From positions 310,001 through 374,000 of the forward strand of contig SJRY01000229.1 of assembly GCA_011319805.1 (NCBI GenBank): a stretch of 64,000 nucleotides of DNA, written 5' to 3'. The notes beneath the pieces are model-generated. The model did not search any database. It was not told the DNA's origin and saw nothing but the letters and a program-made list of their open reading frames with translations. Below, one piece after another: positions 10,346-22,500 of this stretch (within the stretch, counting starts at the first letter, position 1; every line of letters begins with the position of its first letter). Source of the stretch: Macrocybe gigantea. Taxonomy: Eukaryota > Basidiomycota > Agaricomycetes > Agaricales > Callistosporiaceae. A program made the position numbers and the translations under genes.

Positions 10346-11593
10346 ATGGCCCCGTCCACAACGTACGTACCTGTGCTTTGCCTCTCTTAGACGAATATTG
10401 ACACTGAGTGTTATTTTCCCAGCGTCCCGAGCGCTTCAGTGCGGTTCATCTCCATTACGTGCCGTTGAGCAACTGCTCATGATCTTTTTAAATGTAGGCA
10501 ATTGAAGTCCCGGAGACACTCCTCAAGAAACGCAAACAAAATGAAAAGGCACGGGAGGAACGTCTTGCTGCAGCAACAGCTGCTCGCAAGGTGGGTTTAT
10601 CTTCTCGTTGGTGCCTTTCCCTTCCTTCGCCTTGATGATACCATACCATTCGACAATGGGCCAGTGGAAACTACTTTCTACCATGTTGCCGTCACGTTAA
10701 CCATCTTTCGGGACTGATTCATGCTTCTTTACTTCTTGGACGAGATCTGTCGAACAATCATTACTGAACTTGTCCATTTTTCTTCTACCTAATAGGCCGC
10801 AAAAGCAAAACGAAAGGTTGTTTTCAAGCGCGCGGAGTCGTATGTGAAGGAATACCTGGCGAAGGAAAAGGAAGAGATCAGGTTGAAGCGGGCAGCCCGT
10901 GCTTCTGGTGATTTCTATGTTCCGGCACAGCCAAAAGTTTACTTCGTCGTCCGTATCCGGGGGTGAGTCTGAGATATCGTCGTCGATCTATCTATGCGCC
11001 CTTCTTACATGGAAGCTTAGTATTAATGAGATCGCTCCCAAACCCCGCAAAATCTTGCAACTCCTCCGACTCCTCCAGATCAACAATGGTGTTTTCGTCA
11101 AGGCAACACGTGCGACACAGCAGATGTTGCGCCTCGTCGAGCCTTACATTACCTACGGGTGAGACAAGTGTTTTCTTGATGCTACGCGGCGACGTCTAAC
11201 GTATCTTTTCAAGCGAACCCAACCTTAAATCCGTTCGTGAGCTTATCTATAAGCGTGGCTATGGCAAGGTAAACAAGCAGCGAGTCCCTCTCGCAAACAA
11301 CCAAGTCATCGAAGAGGTGCTCGGAAAATACGACATCCTCTCTGTTGAAGATCTTATCCACGAAATCTTCACTGTCGGACCCCACTTCAAACAGGTGCGT
11401 TGTAGGTGGACACAGATGAGTATCCGGTTTCCGAAATCGTACCGCTGTTTAGGCATCGAACTTCCTGTGGCCCTTCAAGCTCTCCAACCCAACCGGTGGA
11501 TGGAGAGAGCGCAAGTTCAAGCACTATGTCCAGGGCGGTGACTTTGGTGATCGGGAATCTAACATCAACAAGCTCATCAGGCAGATGAACTGA
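10346..11593 (+). CDS. RPL7: 60S ribosomal protein L7 (uL30)
   Basis: Structural protein of the large ribosomal subunit. Seven exons are resolved: 10346-10362, 10423-10438, 10498-10590, 10796-10962, 11021-11158, 11214-11394 and 11453-11593. The N-terminus reads [20 protein letters not shown], followed by the basic [14 protein letters not shown] extension typical of eukaryotic L7. The L30 core is recognisable from [20 protein letters not shown], and the protein ends INKLIRQMN. All introns are GT-AG and phases join without a break. Clustering of very short 5' exons is common in fungal ribosomal-protein genes. I see nothing unusual in the coding sequence. Confidence 0.96.
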
Positions 11594-12236
11594 GGTGCTG
11601 ACGGCGCTTTTGACTCTTGGGATAATGGGGAAAGGGATGCCCCGATGGGTCGGGAGTGTTCGGTATCCGCGTTGTACAGGCCTCTATGTCTTTCATCATG
11701 TCACCACCATATGATAGATCGCTCTTATGGCATGAATGTATTATGCACGCACGATGCTACAAGGGATTATTTATAGGAGAGTCCTGATGCTTCCGTCCTT
11801 TGAGCCTGATACATCCGTCTCCAAGCCCGATATGCGTTTCCGAGCCGCGGTGATGTTCCAGAAGTGCCCGGCCTGATGTCCGCCCGAAATGATACGCTCG
11901 GCATGCCAACGCGGTATTCGACGACAACAGCGTCCCCATGACTAAGTAAAGCAGTTCCCTTTCCGCGAGCAGAGACCACACCAAAAGGTGAATATACGTA
12001 AGAGATAAGGTCATGAGTCGACGTCGATGTGCCTCTTGAGCATCGCGCGAGGAATCGGATTGGGTATAGTGGTCTGAATATTGGCCGTAAGATCGGATTC
12101 GGGATAACTTGGTAGTCTGAGTTTATGGCTGAGAACGTGCGAGCCGGACGCAACTTCGCGCTACGTATATAATCGGTAAAGCTCACCTCTTCCGATTCTA
12201 TTCGCAACTCCTTTTTCATACCTCGAACAGCACCTG
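11594..12236. other. Intergenic region, RPL7 / carbonic anhydrase
   Basis: Holds the RPL7 3' flank and the carbonic anhydrase 5' leader. A short basic ORF beginning with ATG at about 11892 could be an alternative first exon giving an organellar presequence, but I cannot splice it convincingly. The long minus-strand ORF across this region is treated as antisense noise. Confidence 0.4.
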
Positions 12237-13087
12237 ATGCCTGCCCGATACCAGCTCGCTCGTCTTCTCGCCGCCAACGCCAGATGGGCAAAGGACGTAG
12301 AGAATGCAGAACCCAGCTTTTTCCAGCGATCGGTCCAAGGTCAATCACCCCATGTGTGTAGACGCTTTGCCGTTTTGCTACAAACGACAGCCATTCATTG
12401 AGATCTACTGTGCAACAGACCCTTTGGATAGGATGCTCCGACTCGCGAGTGCCCGAGTCGGTCATCAGCGGATCGAAGCCTGGAGACATCTTTGTCCATA
12501 GGAACATTGCAAAGTCGGTTGCCGTTTCTTCCTCAGTCGTTCTGGGGCTGACCGCCGCCTGTCTCTGTTAGCCAAGCGCAACTGGATGACCAAAGTGTGC
12601 AGGCTGTCATCACCTACGCCGTGTATGAGCTGAACGTGGAACATGGTGCTTTTTCCGCTCTTTCTGTTGCAGAGATGACCTTTCCAACCATTTCCCCTCC
12701 ACTGCGTTGATGGCATCGTCCGCGATTACAGTCGTCGTCGTCGGCCACTCCGTCTGTGGTGGAGTCACAGCCTGTGTCGATGCAGCCCAGAAGGACGCAG
12801 TGCCGACTATCCCTGAGCTGCCAGCACAAGCGCCCCTAAATCAGTGGTTGAGGCCGCTGACGAACCTCGCAAAGTCGCTCAAGATCGAGGGCAAGACTAG
12901 ACAAGAGGCGATGCAAATCGTGGTGGAGGAGAATGTCAAGCAGCAAGTAGAGAACATCTGCCAGGCGGAGACGATGGTGAAAGCATGGAAAGAAAACAAG
13001 AATGTCTGGGTACACGGGTTCGTGTACGATCTTTCGAGCGGGTTGCTCAACGATCTCGGCATCACCAAGGGACCAGGCCCTGCCTAG
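12237..13087 (+). CDS. Beta-class carbonic anhydrase
   Basis: Interconverts CO2 and bicarbonate, supplying bicarbonate for carboxylases. Four exons are resolved: 12237-12353, 12419-12513, 12572-12645 and 12732-13087. The zinc site is complete: Cys and the Asp/Arg dyad in [13 protein letters not shown], then His and Cys in [12 protein letters not shown]. The conserved [13 protein letters not shown] block spans the second intron and [13 protein letters not shown] spans the third. The start [20 protein letters not shown] matches the N-terminus of short fungal beta-CAs, so a cytosolic enzyme is likely, but an upstream targeting exon is not excluded. It is followed by the phosphatase gene on the same strand, about 210 bp downstream. 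Confidence 0.93.
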
Positions 13088-13296
13088 GCGGCGTTCCATC
13101 GTGGGCTAGACTTCTTTTTTTTTTTTACGCACAATTTTAGAATCAGCTTTTCTTTCCAAGAATACTTTCAAACAGTGTTGGACTGTATTCAGATAGGTCT
13201 CAGAATTTTAAGAATGTAACGACGCCGATATCAGAAATTGTAACCTTGCATGATGGTCGCTGTCACAGCCGTTTGACAGCCTAATTCAGGTCAGCC

Positions 13297-14861
13297 ATGA
13301 GCACCACCGTTGACGACGGCCGTCTGCTCGTACAGATTGCCTCGTACAACTCAAACTCACAGAGCATCGGTGCACTGCCGCAAGACCTCGTGGACTGGCT
13401 GGCACCCACGCTTCAGGTATCAAGTTTCCTCTCAAACCAGCGCAGGGCTCCAGACATTGTTGCGGTTGGTTTTCAAGAACTTCTTCCGTTGCATCTAGGG
13501 CGTGCGTATCCGGCTTTTTTTTCTTGAACGCGCACCTCTCTCACCTGTTCAAGGCGTCGCCGCTATCTGCGAGCAGTGGCCGGATTCTCTGGATCTGTGC
13601 TCGAACAGAGGAACGCCTTGGTTCAATCTCAAATCGAGACGCACGCTCCGAACAGAGAGAAATACTCTTTGATTGCCAAGGTCGTCAATGTTGGTGTCGC
13701 CCTTCTCGTATACGGCCGCGACGACGGCATCGCTCGCTACGTAGGTGGTGTCCAAACACAATGGACCGGTTGCGGGCCCGCCTACATGGGCAACAAGGGT
13801 GCCGTTGGCATACGCTTTCGCGTAGGGTCAGCCAACGGTGGTCCAGGAGAAATATACACGTACGTTCTCCTTCATTGCATGTTGGTGCCTCACTTGTGTT
13901 AACTCCTATTAAGCTTTGTATGCGCCCATCTCACGGCATTTGAGGACAGGCTTGCCCAAAGAATAGCGGACTTCCACCACATCGTCGGCACTCTGCTCTT
14001 TCCTCCCGTCTTGTCCGACTTCGATGAACTCAGTACAATTTACAAGACTTCACATCTATTCTTTTTAGGTGACCTCAATTTCCGCCTCGATCTCCCTTCG
14101 AGCCACCCGCTTTACTCCCTTCGCTATCGCCCTGAATTTGCACGCGCTCTAGACAACGAGGACACGCGAAAAGAGCTCAAGGAATTTGACCAACTTTACG
14201 TTCAGCGCGCCAAGGGAAGCGCATTTGTCGGCCTCCGCGAGAGTGATTTCTGGCGGTTCAAATGCAGCTACAAGTATCAGCTCGGTGAAGTAGACAAATA
14301 TAACAAGTATGTGCTTTTCAGAGTTGTCGATATCCGGTCTGGCTTGACGTTTTTGCGTTTCGCAGTCACAGACGTATTCCAGCTTGGACAGATCGAGTCC
14401 TGTATACCACCTACACGGATTCACCAGACAAATTAGATGAATCCAACATAACGAATATTTTGTATACTTCCATCCCATCGTACACGACATCGGACCACGT
14501 ATGCCACATCCGCAGCCTTTTGGCTTCTGCTGCTGAATAACATGACACTTCGCAGAAACCGATCGCTTCTCTCCTGCTTTTGCCACCAACCCCGCAAACT
14601 GACGAATTTTTGGATAAACCCCCGCTCCTTCGTCTACCAAGCGCGTATGTTCCGAAGCCTGATCCACTAGCCACTTTCAAACGATACGCGGGTCGCACCC
14701 TGGATCGTATCGTTGGCGTGCTATGGTGTATCCTTGTTATCCTTGGAGCTGGTTCGAGTCTCGTCGGCATCGTCAATCTCTGTCTCGGCATCGCTGCTTG
14801 GTTCTGGTGGAGGTCAAAAAGTCCTGGTAATCTTGGAAGGATATTTGGATGGACTATTTAA
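13297..14861 (+). CDS. Inositol-polyphosphate 5-phosphatase with C-terminal membrane segment
   Basis: Removes the 5-phosphate from phosphoinositides or soluble inositol phosphates; belongs to the endonuclease/exonuclease/phosphatase fold. Diagnostic motifs in order are PDIVAVGFQEL (catalytic Glu), GNKGAVGIRFRV, CAHLTAFEDRL, FLGDLNFRLDL (near 14070) and the signature PAWTDRVLY (near 14390), then TTSDHKPI. Six exons are joined by GT-AG introns (donors at about 13417, 13503, 13861, 14308 and 14499) with no frame breaks. After the catalytic domain the protein ends in one or two hydrophobic segments (VLWCILVILGAGSSLVGIV and a second near the C-terminus) and stops at 14861. That suggests tail-anchoring to an internal membrane. 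There is no Sac1 domain, so this is not a synaptojanin-type protein. Confidence 0.93.
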
Positions 14862-15075
14862 TGAGGATTTCGTTCACTGTATTGATAGTGGTAAATATTG
14901 TCTAATGGAGCATTCTGGACATGTTCCAAGGGTAAATAGGGGAAAATTGCAAAACCGTCTAAACGAGCATGAACAAGAACTGGCGTCGACACAGTGTTCG
15001 GGGACACTGTAACCCTCGTCTTCACCCTACAGGCAACAGAGAGAGATCACTGATCGAGACAACAGGGTATTGCGA

Positions 15076-15795
15076 TTAGGTCGACGGTGTTAACAGTTCG
15101 GTAGCACTTTCTCGCTCTAGGCGTGTGAGCTGCGCCTGGAGTCTAGATATTTCCTTTTTATGCTCATCAAGCAAAACCTCCTTCTCCCGTTGATTATCGG
15201 AAAGCTGTCGCTGGAGCTGCGCGAAGGATTCTCGAGTTTGCTGAAGTCGTGTAGGTAAAGTTTGGAGAAGGTTTTGCAGGCCCTCCGCAGTCACGGATTC
15301 GACACCGGATGGGTCCGGCGCCGTCAGGATGACGTTCCAGCTGTTATCAAATTCGAGCACATTGGCGCCGCTGTTGAAGGTGATCCCGATCGCTTTCAGA
15401 GCCTGAGTTAGTCTCTGAAAGTCTTGGCTCGATGCATCGCACTGTTCGTTCTCTGGAGACGCCACTATCGGCACAGACGCCGACTGAGTTGATCCCGTAG
15501 CGGGCGACCCATCGCCCGTCATCTTTGCTTGCGCATCATTGAGTTGCTTAATCTGCGCCTCTAAAGCCTTGATGCGGATGGCGTCCGCTGCCAGCTGATC
15601 TTTGCTCAATTTCGCCACGGAATGACAGCGTTGTTGGAGTTCGGAGCACTGCTGTTGGAGGTGATAGACCTGCTTGCGCATCTCGACGATGGCATTTTCG
15701 CGTTCGAGGGCGACAAGAGAGAGTATCGCGTCTGCGCCAAACTGGATAGCGGTCCCTGGCAGTTGAGGAGCAGCGTGCTGAAGGGGTGTATTCAT
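15076..15795 (-). CDS. Coiled-coil protein of unknown function
   Basis: Not recognised. A single uninterrupted exon codes for about 240 residues. Heptad-rich segments run from roughly residue 30 to 95 (Gln/Glu/Leu-rich, with paired QQQCSELQQRC) and again from about 175 to 235 (LQQTRESFAQLQRQLSDNQ and following), separated by a Ser/Thr/Pro linker and a short globular stretch (FNSGANVLEFDNSWNVILTA). No TM segment or signal peptide is seen. The first ATG after the upstream stop is at 15795. Its start lies 99 bp from the start of SNW1/Prp45 in the divergent direction, so the two share a promoter region. The heptads around a small globular core suggest a scaffold or complex subunit, such as a kinetochore or tethering factor, but nothing proves it. 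Confidence 0.7.
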   Translation of the reverse strand: MNTPLQHAAPQLPGTAIQFGADAILSLVALERENAIVEMRKQVYHLQQQCSELQQRCHSVAKLSKDQLAADAIRIKALEAQIKQLNDAQAKMTGDGSPATGSTQSASVPIVASPENEQCDASSQDFQRLTQALKAIGITFNSGANVLEFDNSWNVILTAPDPSGVESVTAEGLQNLLQTLPTRLQQTRESFAQLQRQLSDNQREKEVLLDEHKKEISRLQAQLTRLERESATELLTPST

Positions 15796-15894
15796 TAGCA
15801 ATCTGCTGACGTAAGATCATCCAAGCTCACCAAGATCCAAGACCCCTCATTCCAAACACAGACAAACACTCCTTCATCCATCTCGACCTCCACA

Positions 15895-17802
15895 ATGGCC
15901 ACAGCACTCGCAGCGTAAGTCACCTTCAGCATACTCGTTTGCGTTCACAATTGTAGCTGACGGTATGCTTAAATAGAATATTGCCTCAACCCATCCACAC
16001 CTCTGTGGTTTCAGACGACGAAGAGACGTCCAATATAACGCCCAGTCAATCTGTGGTTGTGCGGCCAGTGAGACCGCCTTATGGTCAACGGAACGGCTGG
16101 AAACCATCCGGTCAAGAAGATTTTGGTGAGTCTCAATCAGTTATCTATACATTTTATTTTCCTCTGCGCGAATTTAACCGAGTTTCCGTCCTACAGGCGA
16201 TGGTGGTGCATATCCAGAATGCCATCTCGCGCAATATCCTCTTGATATGGGCCGGAAGAAGGTATGGTCCAACGGTTTCTACCATAAACTGCGACTAATG
16301 CATATCTTTCCAGGCATCCTCTGGCAACACGCTAGCTCTTCAAGTCGATAGTGAAGGCAACGTTCGTTATGATGCAATTGCTCATCAAGGGCAACGACCC
16401 GGCAAGATAGTCCAGTCACAATTCAAAGATCTCGTGCCCCTCTCTCACCGCAAGGATTTGGACGATGAGGACCGTTCGATGGAGAGACCTTCAGAGGAGG
16501 AGGTGCAGAAGACGACTGACAAAACTCGCGCGGCCTTGGAGAAGATTGCCAACGGCAAGATCAAAGCCGCACAGCCGAAGAATGTTCCCGATAGTCAAGG
16601 CAAGACCACGTATATTCGATATACTCCCGGTCAGCAGAATGGCCAGGCCGGGTTGCAGCAACGTATCATTAAAATGTCCGAGGTCGTCGAGGATCCCCTT
16701 GAACCACCTCGCTTTAAACACAAAAAGATCCCTAGAGGACCTCCTAGCCCACCTCCTCCTGTACTTCGCAGTCCGCCTCGCAAAGCAACAGCTCAGGAAC
16801 AGAAGGAGTGGATGATTCCACCGTGCATCTCGAACTGGAAGAACAACAAAGGTTTCACCATTCCTTTGGACAAGCGGTTGGCGGCAGATGGTAGAGGACT
16901 TCAAGATGTGAGTTTCTTGTTGATCATGTTCGGTTTGCCGCTAACATGCTCGACAGCTACACATTAATGATAACTTTGCCAAGTTTTCGGAAGCACTTTT
17001 CGTAGCTGATCGTCATGCCCGGGAAGAAGTTCGTCAGCGAGCGCTTATGCAACAGAAAATTGCTCAGAAAGAAAAGGAATCAAAGGAAGAAAACCTTCGG
17101 TTGCTTGCTCAGCGTGCTCGCGAGGAGCGTGGCGGCATTGCCTCTAAACCAACCGTCCAAAGTCAAGCAGCGATGAAGTCTTCGCTCGCAGCATATGGTA
17201 GCGACTCTGGCAGCGAGTCGGAGTCGGAGGCTGAGAGTGAGGATGAAGAAGCGCGCAAGATTCGCGATCAGATGAGGCAGGAGAAACGCAGGGAGCGCGA
17301 GAGAGAGTTGAGAATGAACAATATGGGTACGGAACAACGCGCCAAGATGCTTGCTCGACAACAGAACCGGGACATTTCCGAGAAAATTGCTCTCGGTTTG
17401 GCGAAACCGACTCTTTCAAAGGAATCGATGTTGGATTCTCGATTATTCAACCAAGAATCGCTGTCTGGAAGCTTTGGTGACGATGAATCATACAATCTGT
17501 ACGACAAACCACTCTTTCATGGCTCGACCGCGGCCGCTGCCATCTATAAGGCTCGAGGAAATATCGCACAAGGCAACGATGAGTCGTTTGGCGGGGGGAC
17601 AGAAGAAGGCATCGGCAAAGCCTTGGATAACGATCGGTTTGGTCTGGGTCAACCGAGGTTTGGCTTCGAAGGTGCGGCGGATCAGGAAGTGCGAGAAGGC
17701 CCCGTTCAATTCGAGAAGGATACTGGTGATGTCTTCGGCCTGAACCAATTCCTGGACGAGGCGAAGACAGGTAAGAAGAGGGGTCTGGATATGGATGTGT
17801 GA
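15895..17802 (+). CDS. PRP45: SNW-domain splicing factor (SNW1/Prp45)
   Basis: Component of the activated spliceosome (Prp19/NTC-associated) and a transcription co-regulator in animals. The signature SNWKNNKGFTIPLDKRLAAD is present near 16825-16890, preceded by RYTPGQQNG and a Pro-rich PRGPPSPPPP segment that are also standard for SNW proteins. The first exon is only 20 nt (15895-15914), followed by introns with donors at 15915, at about 16124 and 16263, and at about 16909. The C-terminal half is a charged helix region with an acidic Ser/Glu patch (GSDSGSESESEAESEDEEA) and the usual DVFGLNQFLDEAK end. Length and motif order match fungal homologues and no frame break is seen. Confidence 0.95.
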
Positions 17803-18059
17803 GTGGCTTCATGGCTTTCCAAACTATCGTGTTTTCTGAAGCAATTATTTTAGTGGAAGTTCTCGGAAACGGCAACAACTTGAGAAGGCATCAGAGAGGG
17901 AGTAGATTTTTTTTTTTTTTCAATATACATTCTTTTTGTGTATTTTATGTAGTCTTAGTCCCGCGTTTTCCTAATTCATCGGCATCTGCCGTGGCAAAGA
18001 CCTTGTCATGTTGGCCTGAATGTAGTAAATTTTTGCAGAACAACACCTCTGTTGCTGGC

Positions 18060-19566
18060 ATGAGCACCGGAAATGCTGCTCCAGTAGAACAGAAACATGT
18101 CTCTGGCGTCCGGACGGTCCTCAGGTACACTGGCATACCCACGTCTTGGCTCAACAAACGGCCGAAGCTGCCTTCGCGGAACTGGCTTATTTTCCTCTCC
18201 GTGACATCGTCCTTAGCTGGACTGTACATCTACGACCGACGTCAATGCAAGAAAATACGCCAGCACTACATCGACAAGGTCAAGTATCTGTCCGAAGAAC
18301 AGGTTGATCACCTGGCCTGGCCTCGCAAAGTCACCGTATACGGCGCAAAGTGGCCAGGTGACGAGGACTACGACCAAAGTATCAAGTACTTTCGGAAGTA
18401 CGTCAAGGTCGGGGCTATCCGCTCCTCCCAGTACCCATCCAGATGCACTGACTTTTTTTTTCCGTTCAGCCCATCTTAGTCGCTGCCGCCGTGGACTACG
18501 ACCTTGTCGTCGGTAAACGTCACGGCGACATTGCGCGCCGCGTCGCCGAAGAGATACGCTTGCGCAGGCGCCGTGATACAGGTTTGGACAGCGACACGGA
18601 ACTTACCAAGGCACTCCCGACCTACAAACCTCTTCAGCGACTTCGCCAGCACGAACTCGAGGGCGGCATTGTCATCGTCGGTCGGCCCACCTTCAAGGAG
18701 TTCATGGCCGGACTCGGGAGAGGGTGGACGGAAGGGTTGGAAAAGGTTGACGAAGAGGAAGCTCTCGCCCATGAACTAGAGTCGGACGGTCACTTCGATG
18801 AACCAGAAGAGCCTGCCGGGGAGAAAATTCAGCGGATGCTGTAGCTTCTCCAAAACTCGCCTCTCTGTCCTCCAAAACTTCTCCTGTGTTTTCTCCTCTC
18901 CAAATTCGTCCCCCTACCTCACCTCCCAGACCAGACGCAACAACCGCAACATCGCAGATTTACCCTCCTCCCCGTTCCATTCCCGTTCTTCCCCCGTTAT
19001 TGCTTATACCCTTCACTAATCATATCGGAATATCCCAAATCCCTCTTATGATATGGGGATTCTTTAATCAACGGCACAAAGTCCGCTCCGGGGCGGAGGC
19101 AGGGTACTGTCTGGTCATGAAAAAGACTAGACCCATCCATGCGCCAAATGCTAGCCTGTCCATGTTCGCCGACATCTCGACACAGAGCGAACAGAGTGGC
19201 ACTGATCTAGAATTTGGCAAGCAGGCTGAATCCTATTACAAGAAATCGCTTTCTCGCTGGCCAGAAGAGATAGAAAAGGCCCGTAAAAAGTATTATGACG
19301 AGCTTCCGCCCAAACTCGCCACTGCCCGCGCTCTGGCTCGCGGCACAAGAGAACCTACGAAAGAGGAGACGGAGAACCCACCCCCTACAGAGGTGGAACT
19401 AAGGGCAGAGCGACTGAAGAAGGAACAAAGATGGAGACGTGATCTTGAAGGCTGGAGCATAGTGAAGCCTACTGAGCCCGTTGTTTGGGACGACCGGTTT
19501 AGCGACGCGCTTCGTCTATTCATCGACCAGCAGAACGAGGACAGCGATCCATCCAATTCCATCTAA
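18060..19566 (+). CDS. TIM54: Mitochondrial inner-membrane import component TIM54 (possible 1-nt deletion)
   Basis: Subunit of the TIM22 translocase, which inserts carrier proteins into the mitochondrial inner membrane. Exon 1 (18060-18407) contains the conserved SRNWLIFLSVTSSLAGLYIYD membrane region with KVTVYGAKWPGD downstream. Exon 2 starts at 18470 with PILVAAAVDYDLVVGKRHGD. The C-terminal part (about 18860-19566) contains PFTNHIGISQIPLMIWGFF, KARKKYYDELPPKLATARAL and DLEGWSIVKP, all TIM54-like. The frame changes between about 18800 and 18845. Either one base is missing in the G run at 18818-18821, or a 56-nt GT-AG intron (18789-18844) is removed; both give a sensible protein. The stop lies 20 bp from the stop of the convergent HFM1 gene. 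Confidence 0.88.
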
Positions 19567-19586
19567 TTATCCTACTTTACAATTAT

Positions 19587-22500
19587 CTAGACGAAATTTA
19601 CTGCTCCGCTGGTAAACCATGTTTTGAACTGCGCCCACCCATCCTGAGACTTTTCCTGTCCTTCTTTCGACCAAGAGACCATTGCATCGTCACCTCCGCG
19701 CCGAGAATGTTCCGTGTCTTCAGATCCCATTGCAGTAACATCTTGTTCGTTATCGGGAACATTCAGAAACAAAGGTGAGGAAGCCAGTGGTGCATTGAAT
19801 GCCACAGACGTTGTAATATCCTGTTCCTTCCGCCTAACAAAATACGCCTCTTTCGGAGGCAAAGGAAGACAGGTTTCGATGCTGTTGCCCTTGCCATCTA
19901 CCTCAAGATTAGAAGTGTGATATAACGAATTTGAGATGGGGCCCGGTGGTGTACTGCTCTTCTGGGACCTCTGTGTTTTGGACGTCTGCCCAGCTTCCCC
20001 GCCGCGCGAAAAAGTCCTCTTCCCGTTTGTTGGAACTGATTTGTCTTCCTTATCATACAGAACGGCCGCCGAGTCCCGGCCTAACGGAGCGCCTCTCACA
20101 TCGGAACAGGTTTGAGTTGGGGCACAGCGCGAGATATCGCAGATCTCAGGAAGATCGTCTTCTTTCAGTATTTCACACCCGATGTTTTCATATGGATTGG
20201 CCGAAATCGACTGGTAGCTCAGATCGGCAAATTCTATTTCGAAATCCGGCGGAGCTTTCGATTTCCGTTTGAGCATGTTGGTGCTACTCTGGAGTCTGAT
20301 ACGGTGGTCTTTTGGAAGTTGCAATCTATTCCTGACATTCGCACGATTGTGCAATGACTCTAGATTCAGAAGGTGTCTGTTGGACTTGGTATTCCCTTCT
20401 CGCAAGCGGCGATGAGGACTAGCTTGCTTATTTCTTCGTCTCGGATTTGGGGGGCCACGCAGTCCTTCTCGGCAACTGCTATGATTGAACATCGTGTTAG
20501 TCTGTCGATAGTAAGCTGTTCCTACCAAAGGTGCCGGCAACTTGTCTTGTTTTTGCATGTATGGTTGCATCTGAGGTCGCTGAGTGACATTTCAAAAAAA
20601 AAAAGAGCAAATCAAAATCACTGAAATCGCCCGTTTTGCAGTTTTCTATGTTGAGTAGTGGTCGATTTGTTTTCGTCAAGATTCTGGGAAAGATCCATAT
20701 TTGGTTCGTCGGTTTTCGCTTCTGCGGTGCAGCCTAATGCCTAATCAGTCGATTAGCAGTTGGGCGGAGCAGCTTACCAGTATTTTCCGTCTGTACTACG
20801 ACCGGACTCGGAGATGTGTCTTCCGTGCCAACATCAACTTCCATATTCCAAAAGTCGGGATCATTCTCTAGACCCTCGAGGTCCAAATCCTGAGGGATAT
20901 GACGAGCGCATGATGTAGTGAGGTGAAAACACGTACTATTAACGCAGGCGGCCGAGTGTTCAATGTTGGATAATCGCTGGCCGGAGCATTAGGCCTGTAG
21001 GCTGTGGTGACCGCTATACCTGCTATTGTTTCCTGGAGCCACTCGATTGTAAGTAGAAGCGAGGATGAAGAGGACCTACTGCTGCAATAATAATCAATAC
21101 ATATTGGCTGGGTTTCATCAACTGGACTCTAATATCAAACGTCTTCGAGACTCTCAACATATCGGTCCTTGAAAAAGGTGGACATCAATGAAGACCCGTG
21201 AACGACAAGGAATCGATGTTACGGCATGCGTCGAAAATCGACGAACTCCATTTCTGATGTAAGGGTGAGGACAGTCGTCATGCTAAATCCTTTGCGCTTC
21301 TTCAATTTCGACCCATGAGTCTCGTTGCCTTTCAAGCCACATCTGATTGAAAGTTCGACTTCGATAGGGCCGTCTCGATCCCGAGACGTGATGGATAGTT
21401 CTGTCACCTCGACATGGTAGACTGGCAGTTCGCTTAGCAAAGCAAGCACCTCTGACCCAAAGGGCGGACGGCGATTTAACAACTTGATCACGCGAAAGTC
21501 AGTTCGGAGTGACACTGCTTGTGTCTGTCGACTTACAGTTTCAATCCGCACGGCATCTTGGTTTCGAAGGTGATCAAAAGTTGCGATGCTATGTTCCGCG
21601 AGAACCTATCATTCGTTTAAGATTTGTTTTCAAATTTACGTATTCGAGAGGCAACCTTTATACTAAAGCAAGTCAGCTCGAACCTGTACAAAGCGAGCAA
21701 CCGAAACAAACGATTTTTCTCCTATCTGTTCAATCTGACGCAAAACAGTGGGCCTCTCTTCCCAGGTTTTTGCAGTGAAGCATCGAAGCCTAGGTCAAAA
21801 GTCGGTTTCAAACCCGCGTCAGAGCTTGAGGAGACTCACAGTTCTAAGCTATGTTTCACCTGGGCGCCCAGCTTTCTGTGAACCGCGACTTCAACGGCCA
21901 CTTCAGATTATCAGACAAAAATGCAGTCGAAGAAATGTCGATATTGAGCAACCACCTTTGGCAACTCTTGTTAGGTGATGGAATATGCTTAGTGCCTCAA
22001 GTTGGGGTTGACTGTCCGGACTTCTATATTCCGGTGAGTTTAAGGATATACCGCCTAGTACTGCCTTTTCGACGTATGGCTATTGCCTAGCGAGGATATA
22101 TGCCGACACACCTGAATCAAGAGAAAGACTTTATCAGCCGTCTTCTCGAGCTTTTTCATTTCAAAACGTATGTCTGGGTGCTTGCGTAGCTTGTCAAGGC
22201 ACTTTGGAGTTTGAAGCCGAGCTCATTAACTCCAGTCGACTTTTTTTATAATGTCTGGTGATACTTACTGTCTTTTCTGAGGTCCTCAGCTTTATCTCGG
22301 AGAATCTATGAAAAGGGTAATTTTTGTTTTTCCATTTCGTATGAAGGGCTCACTCTTCTGCAGCGGAGATAGTCTCCAACTGCAATTTTATGCTCTTCAA
22401 TCCTTTGTCAGTCTCATATCCAGATAACTCACAATCTCTCGGAGAGAAGCACGATCAGGAAGGGAAAGTAAGGAATGCATCTGTAGGGAGAACCGGAGAT

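Noticed and set aside
11767..12507. 246-codon minus-strand ORF
   Set aside because: Its upper half is antisense to the first two exons of the carbonic anhydrase, whose zinc-site motifs are unmistakable. The ORF lacks any family pattern of its own.
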